From Halomonas sp. (GTDB taxonomy: Bacteria; Pseudomonadota; Gammaproteobacteria; Pseudomonadales; Halomonadaceae), in contig NZ_JAJUFQ010000003.1 of the NCBI RefSeq assembly GCF_029263665.1, positions 62,001 to 126,000 of the forward strand: DNA of 64,000 bases. The letters run 5' to 3'. How positions within the stretch are numbered: position 1 is the stretch's first letter; each line of letters begins with the position of its first letter. Made by a program: the position numbers and the translations under genes. A model generated the notes under the pieces. The model worked only from the letters and a program-made list of their open reading frames with translations, was not told where the DNA came from and did no database searches. This document shows, piece by piece, positions 1-9,619 of the stretch.

Positions 1-135
1 GGTGCCTTGATGTTATATGCCAGTGGTGGCAAGAGCCTGCGCCATCTGCTGGCCAAGGGCGGTAACGTGCGCTTGCTTAATCGTGTCGCTGGCACGTTGA
101 TGTTAGGCGTGGGGTTATGGCTGGCGTTTGGCTGA
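1..135 (+). CDS. LysE/RhtB-family amino-acid exporter, C-terminal end (partial)
   Basis: An open frame runs in from the left edge and stops at a TGA at 133-135, giving 44 residues. The piece has a basic stretch, then RLLNRVAGTLMLGVGLWLAF, which forms a last membrane helix. The pattern of LNR-x-AG followed by a glycine-rich helix at the very C-terminus is typical of LysE/RhtB exporters, inner-membrane proteins that pump out amino acids or related metabolites. Substrate cannot be told from this fragment. It converges with the DedA-PAP2 gene on the other strand. Family assignment is from a short piece and is moderately sure. Confidence 0.6.
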   Translation, partial: GALMLYASGGKSLRHLLAKGGNVRLLNRVAGTLMLGVGLWLAFG

Positions 136-171
136 AGGAGAAGGCAAACAACGCGAATGCGATCTTCTCCT
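136..171. terminator. Weak stem-loop between convergent genes
   Basis: AGGAGAAG at 136-143 pairs with CTTCTCCT at 164-171, with a 20-nt loop, directly after the exporter stop and just beyond the end of the convergent DedA-PAP2 gene. There is no T-run on the plus strand, so a role as terminator is only likely from position. Confidence 0.3.
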
Positions 172-181
172 CGAATGGTCT

Positions 182-1591
182 TCAGACTGGGGGTAGCCAC
201 AACACTCTTGCACAGACCAGCAGCAGTGAAGCAAGCAGCAGGGCAGGCAGGGGGCAGGGCGAGAGAGGCTCGCGTTCCTGGCGTGACCACGCCAACTGAG
301 TCATGGCGCATACCACCAGGCCAAGCAAGCTGCCGCCGACCAGGTCACTCAACCAATGCACTCCCAGGGTAATGCGCGACAGAGCCATGGGTACCACGAT
401 CAGAATGGCTGCCCAATATGGCCAATAGCGCTGGTGTCGCGGCAGGGCTTGGGCGATGAAAGTGGCTGCCAGGCCAAAGACCACCACGCTGGTGGAGGTG
501 TGGGCACTGGGATAAGAGAAGGAATTGGCCAGATAGTCTGGCGTATCGGGTCTTGCTCTACCGATCAGTTCCTTGCCCAGTGTATTGAGGGCGGCAACGC
601 CCAGTAGGGCAGATAGAATGTGGCCCAGAGCTGCCCAATGGCGTTTCACAAGCAACCAGGCGAGCCAGGGCAATGTGATGACAATGATGCCGAGCATGTC
701 ACCGGCCTTGGCCATGACTTCCGAAAATGTCGGTAGTAATGGCAGATCAAGTCCGCTGACGATGGCATTCAGTCGCGCGTCCATGGGCATGGGACCATCA
801 GCATCCAGCACCATCAGGGTCCAGGCAGACAACCCGGCCAGGGAGCCGAGTAACAGCAGCCAACTGGCAAGGGGAGGCTCGTCCTCATGATGGGGGGCCA
901 GAATGCGCCATAGCTTGTTACCACCTGGCAGGCGGGCGGTTAGCCAGGCCAGGCCGCGATAGAGCAGCCCCTCCGGGCTGGCATGATGCCGCACCAGAGA
1001 AAACAGCAGGGCAAGCACCACGACGGTAATGCCCAGGCCAATGAGCCAGGGATCCAGGGCCGCAGGAAGTGCCTGCCACTGGTCCCAGGTATTGCCGAGA
1101 AAGTAACCTGGCAGCACGTAAGCCGGCGCCCATAGCATTGCCGACCCTACATTTGCCCAGGTGAAAGTGGCTGGTGGCATGTGCATGATGCCGGCTATCA
1201 ACGGCACGATGGGGCGCACGGGGCCGACGAAACGGCCCAGGAGTACCGAAAGCGGGCCATGATGATCGAAGAAGCGTTTGCCTCGTTCCAGCCATTCAGG
1301 ATGTTTCGACAAGGGCCACATGGAAGTGACCTGATCGCGGTAGCGATAACCGAGTGTATAGCTGGCGCCGTCGCCGATGATGGCGCCGAAGAAAGCACAG
1401 GTTATCACCCAGGCCAGTGAGATCTCATAGTGCCCGGCCAGGGACGCAGCTGCCGTGATCAGGACCACGCCAGGGACCAGCAGGCCAATCAGTGCCAGTG
1501 ACTCCACCAGAGAGATTGCGATGATCAATGCCAGAAGTACGCCTGGAGATGGCATCATCTGGTACAGCCAGTTCCCTAGATCCACTTGCAT
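182..1591 (-). CDS. DedA/VTT membrane protein fused to PAP2 phosphatase
   Basis: 469 residues with two domains. Residues about 1-200 are a DedA (VTT, SNARE-associated) domain, recognised by the LLVPGVVL stretch and by GRFVGPVRPIVPLIAGIM. Residues about 235-450 are a PAP2-type acid phosphatase with its three motifs: KELIGRARP near 340, PSAHTS near 360 (Ala replaces the usual Gly of PSGH) and SRITLGVHWLSD near 405-415. Such fusions sit in the inner membrane and are thought to dephosphorylate lipid carriers such as undecaprenyl pyrophosphate or phosphatidic acid, with the DedA part possibly acting as a lipid flippase; that role is inferred. The ATG start is preceded by no competing start. It lies downstream of the degenerate GGDEF pair on the same strand. 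Confidence 0.85.
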   Translation of the reverse strand: MQVDLGNWLYQMMPSPGVLLALIIAISLVESLALIGLLVPGVVLITAAASLAGHYEISLAWVITCAFFGAIIGDGASYTLGYRYRDQVTSMWPLSKHPEWLERGKRFFDHHGPLSVLLGRFVGPVRPIVPLIAGIMHMPPATFTWANVGSAMLWAPAYVLPGYFLGNTWDQWQALPAALDPWLIGLGITVVVLALLFSLVRHHASPEGLLYRGLAWLTARLPGGNKLWRILAPHHEDEPPLASWLLLLGSLAGLSAWTLMVLDADGPMPMDARLNAIVSGLDLPLLPTFSEVMAKAGDMLGIIVITLPWLAWLLVKRHWAALGHILSALLGVAALNTLGKELIGRARPDTPDYLANSFSYPSAHTSTSVVVFGLAATFIAQALPRHQRYWPYWAAILIVVPMALSRITLGVHWLSDLVGGSLLGLVVCAMTQLAWSRQEREPLSPCPLPALLLASLLLVCARVLWLPPV

Positions 1592-1625
1592 GATTCCTTG
1601 GTGGGCCCATGCCAGCCTCTCGATG

Positions 1626-2597
1626 TCAAGAAGATGGCGTGAGCGCTTGCGTTCCGCTGTGACAGGAGATGTTCAGGTCGAAGGTGCTCTTTTCCAGGCG
1701 CTGCTCGAAGTCAGGCCAAGTTTCGCTCGGGCGCAGGGTACACAGACATGAGCATAAGGTCACGGGGATAGTATCGGTAAGCCGGATGTTATCCAGCATC
1801 TGCTCCAGGCGTTTGAGTACCAGAAGCGCGCCACTTTCTGACGTGTTGGGCAGGACCAGCCAGAAATCGGCGTGATTCTGACGACCGAGAATATCATGGT
1901 CGCGGCAACGAGAACGCACGGCCCGGCATAGTAGGTCGAGTTGTGACAGCTGAGCCCTGGGGCCGAATTGCTCGCTGGTAATGTCCAGTTGAGGAAGGTG
2001 CAGAATCAATACGACGAGGCCTTGTTCCAGGTGCCGTGCTCTGTCGACCTCTCCCTCCAGGCGCTCGTGCAGCGTATGGCGATTGACTGCATCGCAGTCG
2101 GGGTCGTTTGGATCGGTTGCCCGGGCCAAAGCCCGCTGGCGTTGGAATTCCCAGCCACATAGCGCAACGATGGCCACCATGGTCAGGTAGGGCTGGGTGT
2201 GATTCCATGCGGCGAAACTGCCTTCCAGGCGGACGATCCATACTGGCATCAGCACCAGGTTCAGGGCCAGTGTCAGCAAGGGAGATAACGGCAGGAGCAT
2301 CAGGTTGAATACTATCAGGGCGCATAGCCACAAGGTGTGGAAGTCGTCCAGGCTCGGGAACTGCATGAAGGTGACCAGGTAGCCGCAGACCAACAGCAGA
2401 TAATCCATGGTGCGGGTAGGTCGGCGTAGCGTGCTGAGAGTGGAGATCAGCAGCAGGCAAGCCACTGCTGCTGGCAGGGCAATCAGCCGATAGTCGCCGA
2501 CGAGATAGTGCCAGAGTGATAACCCGGCCAACATCAATGTGGCAACGATACCGGCTGCAGCCCGTAACTCGGGAGCCCAGTGAGGATGGTCGGTCAT
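1626..2597 (-). CDS. Membrane protein with degenerate GGDEF domain
   Basis: 323 residues. About six hydrophobic segments fill residues 10-150. A cytoplasmic domain then follows whose start, DPNDPDCDAVNRHTLHERL, matches the DPLTGLxNR-xxLxxRL opening of diguanylate cyclases. The helix-strand order fits GGDEF to the C-terminus, but the signature is HADFW within GRQNHADFWLVLPN, so the catalytic GG and E are lost and cyclic-di-GMP synthesis is not expected. It may be a receptor or a protein-binding relic. It overlaps the next upstream gene by 4 bases (ATGA), so the two are probably cotranslated. Product identity is inferred from pattern only. Confidence 0.7.
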   Translation of the reverse strand: MTDHPHWAPELRAAAGIVATLMLAGLSLWHYLVGDYRLIALPAAVACLLLISTLSTLRRPTRTMDYLLLVCGYLVTFMQFPSLDDFHTLWLCALIVFNLMLLPLSPLLTLALNLVLMPVWIVRLEGSFAAWNHTQPYLTMVAIVALCGWEFQRQRALARATDPNDPDCDAVNRHTLHERLEGEVDRARHLEQGLVVLILHLPQLDITSEQFGPRAQLSQLDLLCRAVRSRCRDHDILGRQNHADFWLVLPNTSESGALLVLKRLEQMLDNIRLTDTIPVTLCSCLCTLRPSETWPDFEQRLEKSTFDLNISCHSGTQALTPSS

Positions 2598-3457
2598 GCG
2601 CCTCCCTCCACAACGTGTGTTGAGGGCGCTTGCTTGTCCAGTGCGGCCAGGGCCTGGGTCAGGGAGTTGAGGCCGGAGAGTTGGGCGACGCGCACGGTGA
2701 CAGGGTGGTCGAGCGCTTCGAGCATGTCATTACGGCGCTGCTGGGCGTGCTGCGATGTGGTGCTGGTCAGGATCATGCCAAGCGTCCGGCCGTTCAGATG
2801 GTAGACGTTTTCAAAGCGATGAATGAGCTTGCATAAGTGGTGAGCCAGGGGCCACAGGTGCAGGGGACTGGTCTGCACCAGGACCAGTTCGGTGTGTACG
2901 CCATCACGGGTGGCGCGACTGGTTTCCCTGGGCAGGTCACGCTCGAGTTGCGCCAGTGGCCAGAGCGGCAATCCGGGAGCCAACCGTGCGCGCTGCAAGA
3001 AGCTGCGTTGGCGTTGAGTGATAGGCAGGGAATGGGCCACGGCAAGCAGTATGAATATGCTCAATATGGCCCCGGCAAACAGCCAATGATGCAAGCTCAA
3101 TGTCCCCAGTAACCACCACCAGGAGAAACCTGCCAGGCAGATGTTCAGTACCAGCATCCATTGGTTCTGGGGGAGCAGCAGAAGGCATGGCCAGACCCAT
3201 AACCATTCACTGTTCTGTGCAGGACTCAGGGTCAGCAAGCTGGCCAGGAGAATGCTTGGCACCATTAACCATGGGCGGTAGGCATGACGCCTGTGGCTGA
3301 ATTCAAGCAACAGGGTGCTGACGACCAGCCAGACGGTTGCCAGACCCAACAGTCCGGCGTCTATGGGGTGTGCGACGGTGGCGGCCTGATAACCGAGCAA
3401 GCCAGCAACGATAAGAAGATTGAGCCTGAATAGGGCGACTTTGTACTTGTTGCGCAT
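2594..3457 (-). CDS. Membrane protein, partner of the degenerate GGDEF protein
   Basis: 287 residues with about six predicted membrane segments in residues 8-150 and a soluble C-terminal part. That part has an LVLVQTSPL strand, a helix rich in His and Arg, then VYHLNGRTLGMILTS, which sits where a GGDEF hairpin would be but retains almost none of the motif. The layout matches the gene that follows it, which suggests an old duplication with decay. The ATG at 3457 faces proA across a 94-bp gap, so the two units are divergently transcribed. I do not recognise a named family with certainty. Confidence 0.6.
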   Translation of the reverse strand: MRNKYKVALFRLNLLIVAGLLGYQAATVAHPIDAGLLGLATVWLVVSTLLLEFSHRRHAYRPWLMVPSILLASLLTLSPAQNSEWLWVWPCLLLLPQNQWMLVLNICLAGFSWWWLLGTLSLHHWLFAGAILSIFILLAVAHSLPITQRQRSFLQRARLAPGLPLWPLAQLERDLPRETSRATRDGVHTELVLVQTSPLHLWPLAHHLCKLIHRFENVYHLNGRTLGMILTSTTSQHAQQRRNDMLEALDHPVTVRVAQLSGLNSLTQALAALDKQAPSTHVVEGGA

Positions 3458-3551
3458 GCTGATTTAGTATGGTGCCTTCCATTGACAAGAGTTCGAGAAG
3501 CCGCTGACTGACAAGTCGCTAGCGCTTCCCTCCGAGGAGATCCTTTTCGGC

Positions 3552-4850
3552 ATGACCGCCCAAGCCAACGCCAATGATGCCATCACCCAGGTCGCCGATG
3601 TTGACGCCTACATGACACAACTGGGCCAGTCGGCTCGTGATGCGGCTACTCAGCTTCGTCGCGCCAGCACTGCTGTCAAGAACCAGGCTTTGCTGGCCGT
3701 CGCCGCACATCTGCTTGCAGCCCGAGAGGTGATCAAGGCTGCCAATGCCCAGGACCTTGAGCGTGGCCGAGACAAAGGCCTGGATGCTGCGCTTCTTGAT
3801 CGCCTGGCACTGAATGATGCGCGCATTGATGCCATGATTGAAGGCCTGCATCAAGTCGCGGCCTTGCCTGACCCTGTGGGCGAGATCGATGGCTTGCATA
3901 CACTCCCTAGTGGTATTGAGCTGGGCCAGATGCGTGTTCCTCTGGGTGTCATTGGCATCATCTACGAGTCGCGCCCCAACGTCACCCTGGATGCGGCCAG
4001 CCTGTGCCTGAAGTCGGGTAATGCCTGCATACTGCGTGGCGGTTCCGAGGCCAATGCTTCAAATATTGCATTGAGTGAGTGTATTACGAAAGGCCTGGCA
4101 GATGTTGGGTTGCCTGCCGCCGCTGTACAGATGGTGAAAACCACGGATCGCGCTGCGGTTGGTCGCTTGATCGCGATGCCTGAGTACGTGGACGTCATTA
4201 TTCCGCGTGGCGGGAAATCACTGATCGAGCGCATATCCGCCGATGCCCGGGTGCCGGTGATAAAGCACCTGGACGGAATCTGCCATGTCTATGTGGATGC
4301 CAGCGCTGACCTGGACAAGGCTGAAGCCATTGCAATCAATGCCAAGACGCATCGTTATGGCGTGTGTAACGCCATGGAAACCTTGCTGGTGGATGAGCCT
4401 ATTGCAGCGCAACTGTTGCCACGCCTGGCCGAGGTATATTTCGAGCACGGTGTCGAGTTGCGTGGCTGTGAACGAGCCCGTGCCATTGTGCCGCAAATGA
4501 ATGCAGCGAGTGATGAGGATTGGGCGACCGAGTATCTGGCACCCATACTGTCCATCCGCATCGTCGATGGCATCGAAGAGGCCATGGCGCATATTGAGCG
4601 CTACAGCTCGCGCCATACCGATGCCATTGTGACTGAGAGCTATACTTTGGCGCGGCGTTTCCTGGCGGAAGTGGATTCCAGTTCAGTGATGGTCAATGCA
4701 TCGACACGCTTTGCCGATGGCTTCGAATATGGCTTGGGCGCCGAGATCGGAATTTCCACTGATCGCCTGCATGTGCGTGGCCCCGTGGGTCTTGAGGGTC
4801 TCACAACGCGCAAGTACGTTGTGCTGGGCGATGGACAGATTCGCCAGTGA
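3552..4850 (+). CDS. proA: Glutamate-5-semialdehyde dehydrogenase (gamma-glutamyl phosphate reductase)
   Basis: 432 residues, close to the usual 417-420. It reduces gamma-glutamyl phosphate with NADPH to glutamate semialdehyde, the second step of proline synthesis, in the cytosol. Family landmarks seen: [38 protein letters not shown] over two adjoining stretches near residue 130-160, [12 protein letters not shown] near 215, and the catalytic Cys region [15 protein letters not shown] near 270. The C-terminal end has the [24 protein letters not shown] signature. GAGGAGA at 3534-3540 lies 11 bases before the ATG. The gene overlaps nadD by 4 bases (GTGA). Confidence 0.97.
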   Translation: MTAQANANDAITQVADVDAYMTQLGQSARDAATQLRRASTAVKNQALLAVAAHLLAAREVIKAANAQDLERGRDKGLDAALLDRLALNDARIDAMIEGLHQVAALPDPVGEIDGLHTLPSGIELGQMRVPLGVIGIIYESRPNVTLDAASLCLKSGNACILRGGSEANASNIALSECITKGLADVGLPAAAVQMVKTTDRAAVGRLIAMPEYVDVIIPRGGKSLIERISADARVPVIKHLDGICHVYVDASADLDKAEAIAINAKTHRYGVCNAMETLLVDEPIAAQLLPRLAEVYFEHGVELRGCERARAIVPQMNAASDEDWATEYLAPILSIRIVDGIEEAMAHIERYSSRHTDAIVTESYTLARRFLAEVDSSSVMVNASTRFADGFEYGLGAEIGISTDRLHVRGPVGLEGLTTRKYVVLGDGQIRQ

Positions 4851-5542
4851 CACTGAAGTTTGAAGTTGGTGATGGGGAGGAACCGGCACGCATTGCGATG
4901 CTTGGCGGTACCTTCGATCCCGTTCATCTAGGCCACCTACGCACTGCTGTCGAGCTGCGCGAGGTGCTGGGGTTGCACGGTGTCCATATGATTCCTGCAG
5001 CCCAGCCCCCCCTGCGCGATCAGCCACAAGTGTCTCCTGAGCAGCGTCTGGCCTTGCTGCGCTTGGGTATTGGCGACACGCCGGGGATCGTGGCTGATCC
5101 TCTGGAACTCGAGCGGGCAGGGCCTTCCTATAGTGCTGATACCTTGGCGGTGCTGCGTGGCCGCTATGGGAACGGTGCGCGTCTGGTCATGGCGCTGGGC
5201 CATGATGCCTTTCTCAAGCTGGCTGGCTGGCACGAACCAGAGCGCCTGTTCGAGCTGGCCAATCTGGTAGTGGTCGATCGGCCGGATCATGACAGCCCTC
5301 TGCCGCCGGCCTTGCATACCTTGCTTGCGGGTCGTGAAGTGGAGAGTGTCGAGGCGCTGATGGCACGCCCTCATGGTCGACTGCTGCGCCTGTGTCTACC
5401 GTCTCGCATGGCGATTTCTGCGACTTTTGTGCGTGAGCGGCTGGCACGAGGAGGAAGTGTCAGATACCTGCTTGCAGAGGCAGTGGAGGCGGAAATCCAG
5501 GCCAAGGGACTTTATCTGCAATGTGATTGCCGAGAAGGATGA
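4847..5542 (+). CDS. nadD: Nicotinate-nucleotide adenylyltransferase
   Basis: 231 residues from a GTG start that overlaps the proA stop. It joins nicotinate mononucleotide and ATP into deamido-NAD in NAD synthesis. The nucleotidyltransferase motif [12 protein letters not shown] is near residue 19, and the second motif [13 protein letters not shown], equivalent to the ISxT-xxR of the family, is near the end. An internal ATG lies just before GGTF, but it would leave no room for the first strand, so the GTG or a start close to it is preferred. The protein is about 15 residues longer than E. coli NadD at the N-terminus. Next to proA and rsfS, as in Pseudomonas. Confidence 0.95.
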   Translation: MTLKFEVGDGEEPARIAMLGGTFDPVHLGHLRTAVELREVLGLHGVHMIPAAQPPLRDQPQVSPEQRLALLRLGIGDTPGIVADPLELERAGPSYSADTLAVLRGRYGNGARLVMALGHDAFLKLAGWHEPERLFELANLVVVDRPDHDSPLPPALHTLLAGREVESVEALMARPHGRLLRLCLPSRMAISATFVRERLARGGSVRYLLAEAVEAEIQAKGLYLQCDCREG

Positions 5543-5613
5543 ATCAGGCGCTGCCAGTTGCGAGCCAAAGGTTTACAATATCGGTTTACGGTAATTCCCA
5601 TTGATGAGGGACT

Positions 5614-5991
5614 ATGCAGATCGACGCACTAAAAACACTGGTGATCGAGGCTCTTGAAGATGTCAAAGCCAATGACATCACTATGCTCGATGTTTCCCGT
5701 CTGACAAGTGTCACCGATTGGATGGTGGTGGCCAGTGGTACTTCCAGTCGCCATATCTCGGCACTGGCCAACAGCGTGATCACAGCAGCCAAGGAGAATG
5801 GTGTTCCTCCATTGGGGGTCGAGGGCGAAAACGGTGCCGACTGGGTACTGGTTGACCTTGGCGACCTGGTGGTGCACCTGATGTTGCCACAGACTCGCGA
5901 ACTCTATGACCTGGAGCGTCTGTGGGCAGATCTCCCTACGGACAGCACAGATGTTGGTACTGAGGAAGTCGGGGAAGAGGTCAAGGCATGA
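5614..5991 (+). CDS. rsfS: Ribosomal silencing factor RsfS
   Basis: 125 residues, an Iojap/RsfS-family protein that binds L14 of the large ribosomal subunit and blocks subunit joining when nutrients are scarce. Recognisable are [18 protein letters not shown] at the N-terminus, then [15 protein letters not shown] and the conserved block [17 protein letters not shown]. The acidic C-terminal tail is typical. GAGGGA lies six bases or so before the ATG. It overlaps rlmH by 4 bases (ATGA), the usual arrangement for this pair. Confidence 0.97.
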   Translation: MQIDALKTLVIEALEDVKANDITMLDVSRLTSVTDWMVVASGTSSRHISALANSVITAAKENGVPPLGVEGENGADWVLVDLGDLVVHLMLPQTRELYDLERLWADLPTDSTDVGTEEVGEEVKA

Positions 5992-6455
5992 AGATCCGCC
6001 TGTTGGCGGTCGGTACTCGCATGCCAGCATGGGTGAGCGATGGTGTCGAGGAATATCGCAAGCGTTTGCCCAGGGACTTCTCCCTCGAAATTGAAGAAAT
6101 TGCCCCTGGTCATCGTGGCAAGAATGCCGATGTGGCGCGGGCAATAGCGCAGGAAGCCGAGCGTATAGAAGCACGCCTCAAGGGGGACGAGCACATCGTC
6201 GCTCTTGAAGTGCTGGGCAAGGCATGGACGACTGAGCGCCTGGCTCAGGAGGCCGATGCCTGGCGCATGGAGGGGCGCGATGTGGTGCTGCTGGTAGGTG
6301 GCCCGGATGGATTGTCGTCCGAGTTGTCGGCCAGGGCTCACCAGCGCTGGTCGCTATCTCCTCTGACTCTCCCGCATCCCGTGGTACGGATAGTGCTCGC
6401 AGAGCAGCTGTATCGAGCTTGGACATTGATGGTCGGACACCCCTACCACCGTTGA
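5988..6455 (+). CDS. rlmH: 23S rRNA (pseudouridine-1915 N3) methyltransferase RlmH
   Basis: 155 residues, the usual size of this small SPOUT methyltransferase, which methylates pseudouridine 1915 in helix 69 of 23S rRNA on assembled ribosomes. The knotted SAM-binding region is visible as [12 protein letters not shown] near residue 100, and the C-terminus ends in the family signature [23 protein letters not shown] split over the last 23 residues. Translationally coupled to rsfS and followed after 34 bases by the PBP2 gene. Confidence 0.97.
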   Translation: MKIRLLAVGTRMPAWVSDGVEEYRKRLPRDFSLEIEEIAPGHRGKNADVARAIAQEAERIEARLKGDEHIVALEVLGKAWTTERLAQEADAWRMEGRDVVLLVGGPDGLSSELSARAHQRWSLSPLTLPHPVVRIVLAEQLYRAWTLMVGHPYHR

Positions 6456-6489
6456 TTCCCGAACGAGTTTGTCAAGGATTGCTTCTCGC

Positions 6490-8403
6490 ATGCGTGAGCG
6501 TCGTGAAACCCTGAAAAATCCCGAACACGCATCGCGTACCTTCCGTCTGCGTGCTGCTCTGGCAGCGATTGTCGTGGTTCTTCTCTCTGCTACGCTGGTG
6601 GGGCGCCTGGTATATCTCCAGGTCATCCAGCACCAGACTTATGTCACTCGCTCGGAAAACAACCGTGTACGGGTAGAGCCGCTCCCTCCGACCCGGGGGC
6701 TGATCTATGATCGCAATGGCAAGCTGCTTGCGGAAAACCGCCCAACGTTCAACCTGACGCTGGTGCGTGAGCGAGTCGATGACCTGGATGCCACCCTTGA
6801 ATTGCTTGTCGATCTTCTCGACCTGCCCGAGGTGGAAGTCGATGAGTTTCGTGAACGTTCACGCCAGCGTCAGCGCCCTTATCAACCGGCATTATTGATG
6901 ACCGACCTGACCGAGATTCAGGTCGCCAAGCTGGCGTTAAATCGCCATCGTCTGCCTGGCGTTGAAGTCCAGACCCAGTTGCTGCGCTATTACCCGGATG
7001 CTGAGATCATGTCGCACGCCTTGGGCTATGTGGGGCGAATCAATGCGGAAGAGTTAAAGCAGCTGGATCCTGGCAACTATGCCGGTACCCACTTTATTGG
7101 CAAGACCGGAGTGGAGTACTTCTATGAGGAGCAGTTGCATGGCCGGGCTGGCCTGCGCAAGGTTGAAACCAATGCGCGTGGTCGGGTGCTGCGTGAGCTG
7201 GGGCATACCGATCCAACGCCAGGGGCAGACCTGACTCTGACCATCGACAAGGATATGCAGCAACTGGCCTATCAGCTGCTTGATGGACGTCGCGGAGCTA
7301 TCGTTGCCATTGCTCCTCAGAGTGGCGAGATCATTGCCATGGCCTCGGTGCCTGGCTTCGATACCAATCAGTTCGTCACGGGAATCGACGTCAAGTCCTA
7401 TCGCGATCTACAGGAAGATATCGATCTTCCTCTGTTCAATCGGGCGACACGCGGTAGCTATCCGGCAGGTTCCACGATCAAACCCTTCATGTCCATCAGT
7501 GGGCTGAGGGAAGGGGTCATTACGCCGGATACGGTGATTTTCGACCCTGGTTACTATCAGCTGCCGAATGATGATCGCCGTTATCGCAACTGGCTGCGCT
7601 GGGGGCATGGTCGAGTCAATCTGGAACGAGCTCTGGCTGTGTCCAACAACACCTATTTCTATTCTTTGGCTCATGAAATGGGCATCGATCGTATCCATGA
7701 CGACCTGCTGGATTTTGGCTTTGGCACCAGGGTGGCTGCTGACGTGGCAGGGCAGGGAGATGGCCTGCTGCCGTCAAGGGATTGGAAACGGGCACGTTTC
7801 AATCAGGCCTGGTATCCAGGAGAGACCTTGTCGGTAGGTATCGGTCAGGGGTATTTGCAGATCACTCCGTTGCAACTGGCTGCCGCTACTGCAACGCTGG
7901 CTAATCGTGGTCATTGGGTACGTCCTCGTCTGGCCAAGGAGATAGGCGATAATCCCGTACCCGTGAACCTGCCCGACACACCACCGGATATCGAGATCGG
8001 CAATGATTCCTATTGGGATAGTGTCTTCAGTGGGATGCAGAAGGTGCTGTCAGGGGTAGAGGGAACGGCGCGCCGCACAGGCGCGGGCTTGCAATACCAT
8101 ATGGCCGGAAAGTCAGGTACCGCCCAGGTGTTCTCCCTGGGGCAGAACGAAAAATACAATGCTGCCGAATTGCGAGAGCGTTTGCGCGACCATGCGCTTT
8201 TCATGGCCTTTGCTCCGGTGGAAGACCCACAGATTGCCATTGCAGTAATCGTGGAAAATGCCGGGGGTGGCTCAACTCATGCGGCAGGGTTGGCTCGAGC
8301 CATGGCGGATGCCTGGATCATTGATCACAACTCTGGACGCCCTGTAGATGATGACAGCGCAGCAGCAGGCGATGACCTGGCTGCCCGCCGGGAGGACGAC
8401 TGA
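6490..8403 (+). CDS. mrdA: Penicillin-binding protein 2 (elongasome transpeptidase)
   Basis: 637 residues from an ATG with AAGGA at 6474-6478; an in-frame TTG at 6469 would add seven residues but lacks a ribosome site. One membrane helix follows the short cytoplasmic tail (about residues 18-40). The pedestal domain contains the PPTRGLIYDRNGKLLAEN signature. The transpeptidase domain has SxxK as STIK in GSYPAGSTIKPF, SxN as SNN, and KSG in GKSGTAQVF. PBP2 cross-links the lateral wall with RodA as glycan polymerase, and rodA follows two bases downstream. The C-terminal tail is acidic and probably disordered. Confidence 0.97.
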   Translation: MRERRETLKNPEHASRTFRLRAALAAIVVVLLSATLVGRLVYLQVIQHQTYVTRSENNRVRVEPLPPTRGLIYDRNGKLLAENRPTFNLTLVRERVDDLDATLELLVDLLDLPEVEVDEFRERSRQRQRPYQPALLMTDLTEIQVAKLALNRHRLPGVEVQTQLLRYYPDAEIMSHALGYVGRINAEELKQLDPGNYAGTHFIGKTGVEYFYEEQLHGRAGLRKVETNARGRVLRELGHTDPTPGADLTLTIDKDMQQLAYQLLDGRRGAIVAIAPQSGEIIAMASVPGFDTNQFVTGIDVKSYRDLQEDIDLPLFNRATRGSYPAGSTIKPFMSISGLREGVITPDTVIFDPGYYQLPNDDRRYRNWLRWGHGRVNLERALAVSNNTYFYSLAHEMGIDRIHDDLLDFGFGTRVAADVAGQGDGLLPSRDWKRARFNQAWYPGETLSVGIGQGYLQITPLQLAAATATLANRGHWVRPRLAKEIGDNPVPVNLPDTPPDIEIGNDSYWDSVFSGMQKVLSGVEGTARRTGAGLQYHMAGKSGTAQVFSLGQNEKYNAAELRERLRDHALFMAFAPVEDPQIAIAVIVENAGGGSTHAAGLARAMADAWIIDHNSGRPVDDDSAAAGDDLAARREDD

Positions 8404-8405
8404 AC

Positions 8406-9563
8406 ATGCCAATGGACTTCGTGCGCTCCCTGCGTGGATACCCGGTGCGTCCTCCGGTAGGCGGTATTTCCCGGCGCAAGACCATCTGGCAGCGCCTGCA
8501 CATTGACCCCTGGCTGGTCGGGCTGTTGCTGCTGTTGATGATGGGCGGACTAGTGGTGCTCTACAGTGCCAGTGGTGAGAACTTGCACATGGTCATTGCC
8601 CAGGCAATTCGCTTTGGTGTGGCACTGCTGGTGATGCTGGTACTGGCGCAGTTTACGCCGTCGGCATTGATGCGCTGGGCTTTCCCTGCCTACCTGGTAG
8701 GCATCCTGATGCTGCTGGCTGTCGAAATCCTTGGTGATATCGGCATGGGCGCCCAGCGTTGGCTAGTCATTCCCGGTGTGGTGCGCTTTCAGCCGTCCGA
8801 GTTGATGAAGCTTGCCATGCCGATGATGGTGGCGGCATGGATCAGTCGTCATGAATTACCGCCCAATTGGAAGGTGTTATTGGGCTGTGCCGCACTTATC
8901 ACTATCCCCGTTGGGCTCATTGCCCGGCAGCCAGACTTGGGAACCTCCCTGCTGGTGGCGGCTGCGGCAGTCTTCGTGATTCTCCTGGCAGGCCTGTCCT
9001 GGAAGTTCATCGGGGTAATGGTGGCTGGTGCTGGAGCGGCACTCCCCGTGTTGTGGATGAACATGCATGACTATCAGAAGCAGCGGGTATTGACCTTCCT
9101 TGACCCGGAAAGCGACCCCCTGGGAGCCGGATGGAACATCATTCAATCCACCACAGCGATCGGCAGTGGCGGCATATGGGGGAAAGGCTGGTTGCATGGC
9201 ACCCAGTCGCAACTGGAGTTCCTGCCTGAGCGTCATACAGATTTCATTGTCGCTGTTCTAGGCGAAGAATTTGGCCTGATTGGCATGCTCGTGGTGTTGA
9301 CACTGTATCTGCTGATCATTGCGCGAGGCATGTGGCTTGCCGGAGCGGCGCAGGACACTTTCGGGCGCTTGCTGGGTGGAGCAATCATCCTGACCTTTTT
9401 CATTTATGTCTTCGTCAATATTGGCATGGTGAGCGGTATCCTGCCTGTCGTGGGGGTTCCGCTGCCTCTGGTGAGTTACGGAGGGACGTCCAGCGTGACC
9501 TTGATGGCTGGTTTCGGTATCCTCATGGCGGTTCACGCACACCGCCGTTTGTTGCCGCGCTAA
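8406..9563 (+). CDS. mrdB: Rod-shape-determining peptidoglycan glycosyltransferase RodA
   Basis: 385 residues with about ten membrane helices, a SEDS-family glycosyltransferase that polymerises lipid II during lateral wall growth together with PBP2. Family marks: AQRWLVIPGVVRFQPSELMK near residue 115-135, RQPDLGTSLLV near 180, a periplasmic loop with the WNIIQSTTAIGSGGIWGKGW stretch and LPERHTDFI, and the C-terminal GVPLPLVSYGGTSSVT. The ATG lies two bases after the mrdA stop, which implies coupled translation. Confidence 0.98.
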   Translation: MPMDFVRSLRGYPVRPPVGGISRRKTIWQRLHIDPWLVGLLLLLMMGGLVVLYSASGENLHMVIAQAIRFGVALLVMLVLAQFTPSALMRWAFPAYLVGILMLLAVEILGDIGMGAQRWLVIPGVVRFQPSELMKLAMPMMVAAWISRHELPPNWKVLLGCAALITIPVGLIARQPDLGTSLLVAAAAVFVILLAGLSWKFIGVMVAGAGAALPVLWMNMHDYQKQRVLTFLDPESDPLGAGWNIIQSTTAIGSGGIWGKGWLHGTQSQLEFLPERHTDFIVAVLGEEFGLIGMLVVLTLYLLIIARGMWLAGAAQDTFGRLLGGAIILTFFIYVFVNIGMVSGILPVVGVPLPLVSYGGTSSVTLMAGFGILMAVHAHRRLLPR

Positions 9564-9619
9564 CCCTTGTTCAAGCAAGCAGGCAGGCGTCAACGGGTGC
9601 TGATTCAGGGAGAGGACGA

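Noticed and set aside
9332..9619. Long N-terminal extension of MltB into rodA
   Set aside because: The frame is open, but MKVPPFQ at 9620 has a ribosome site and a signal peptide; an earlier start would bury it.
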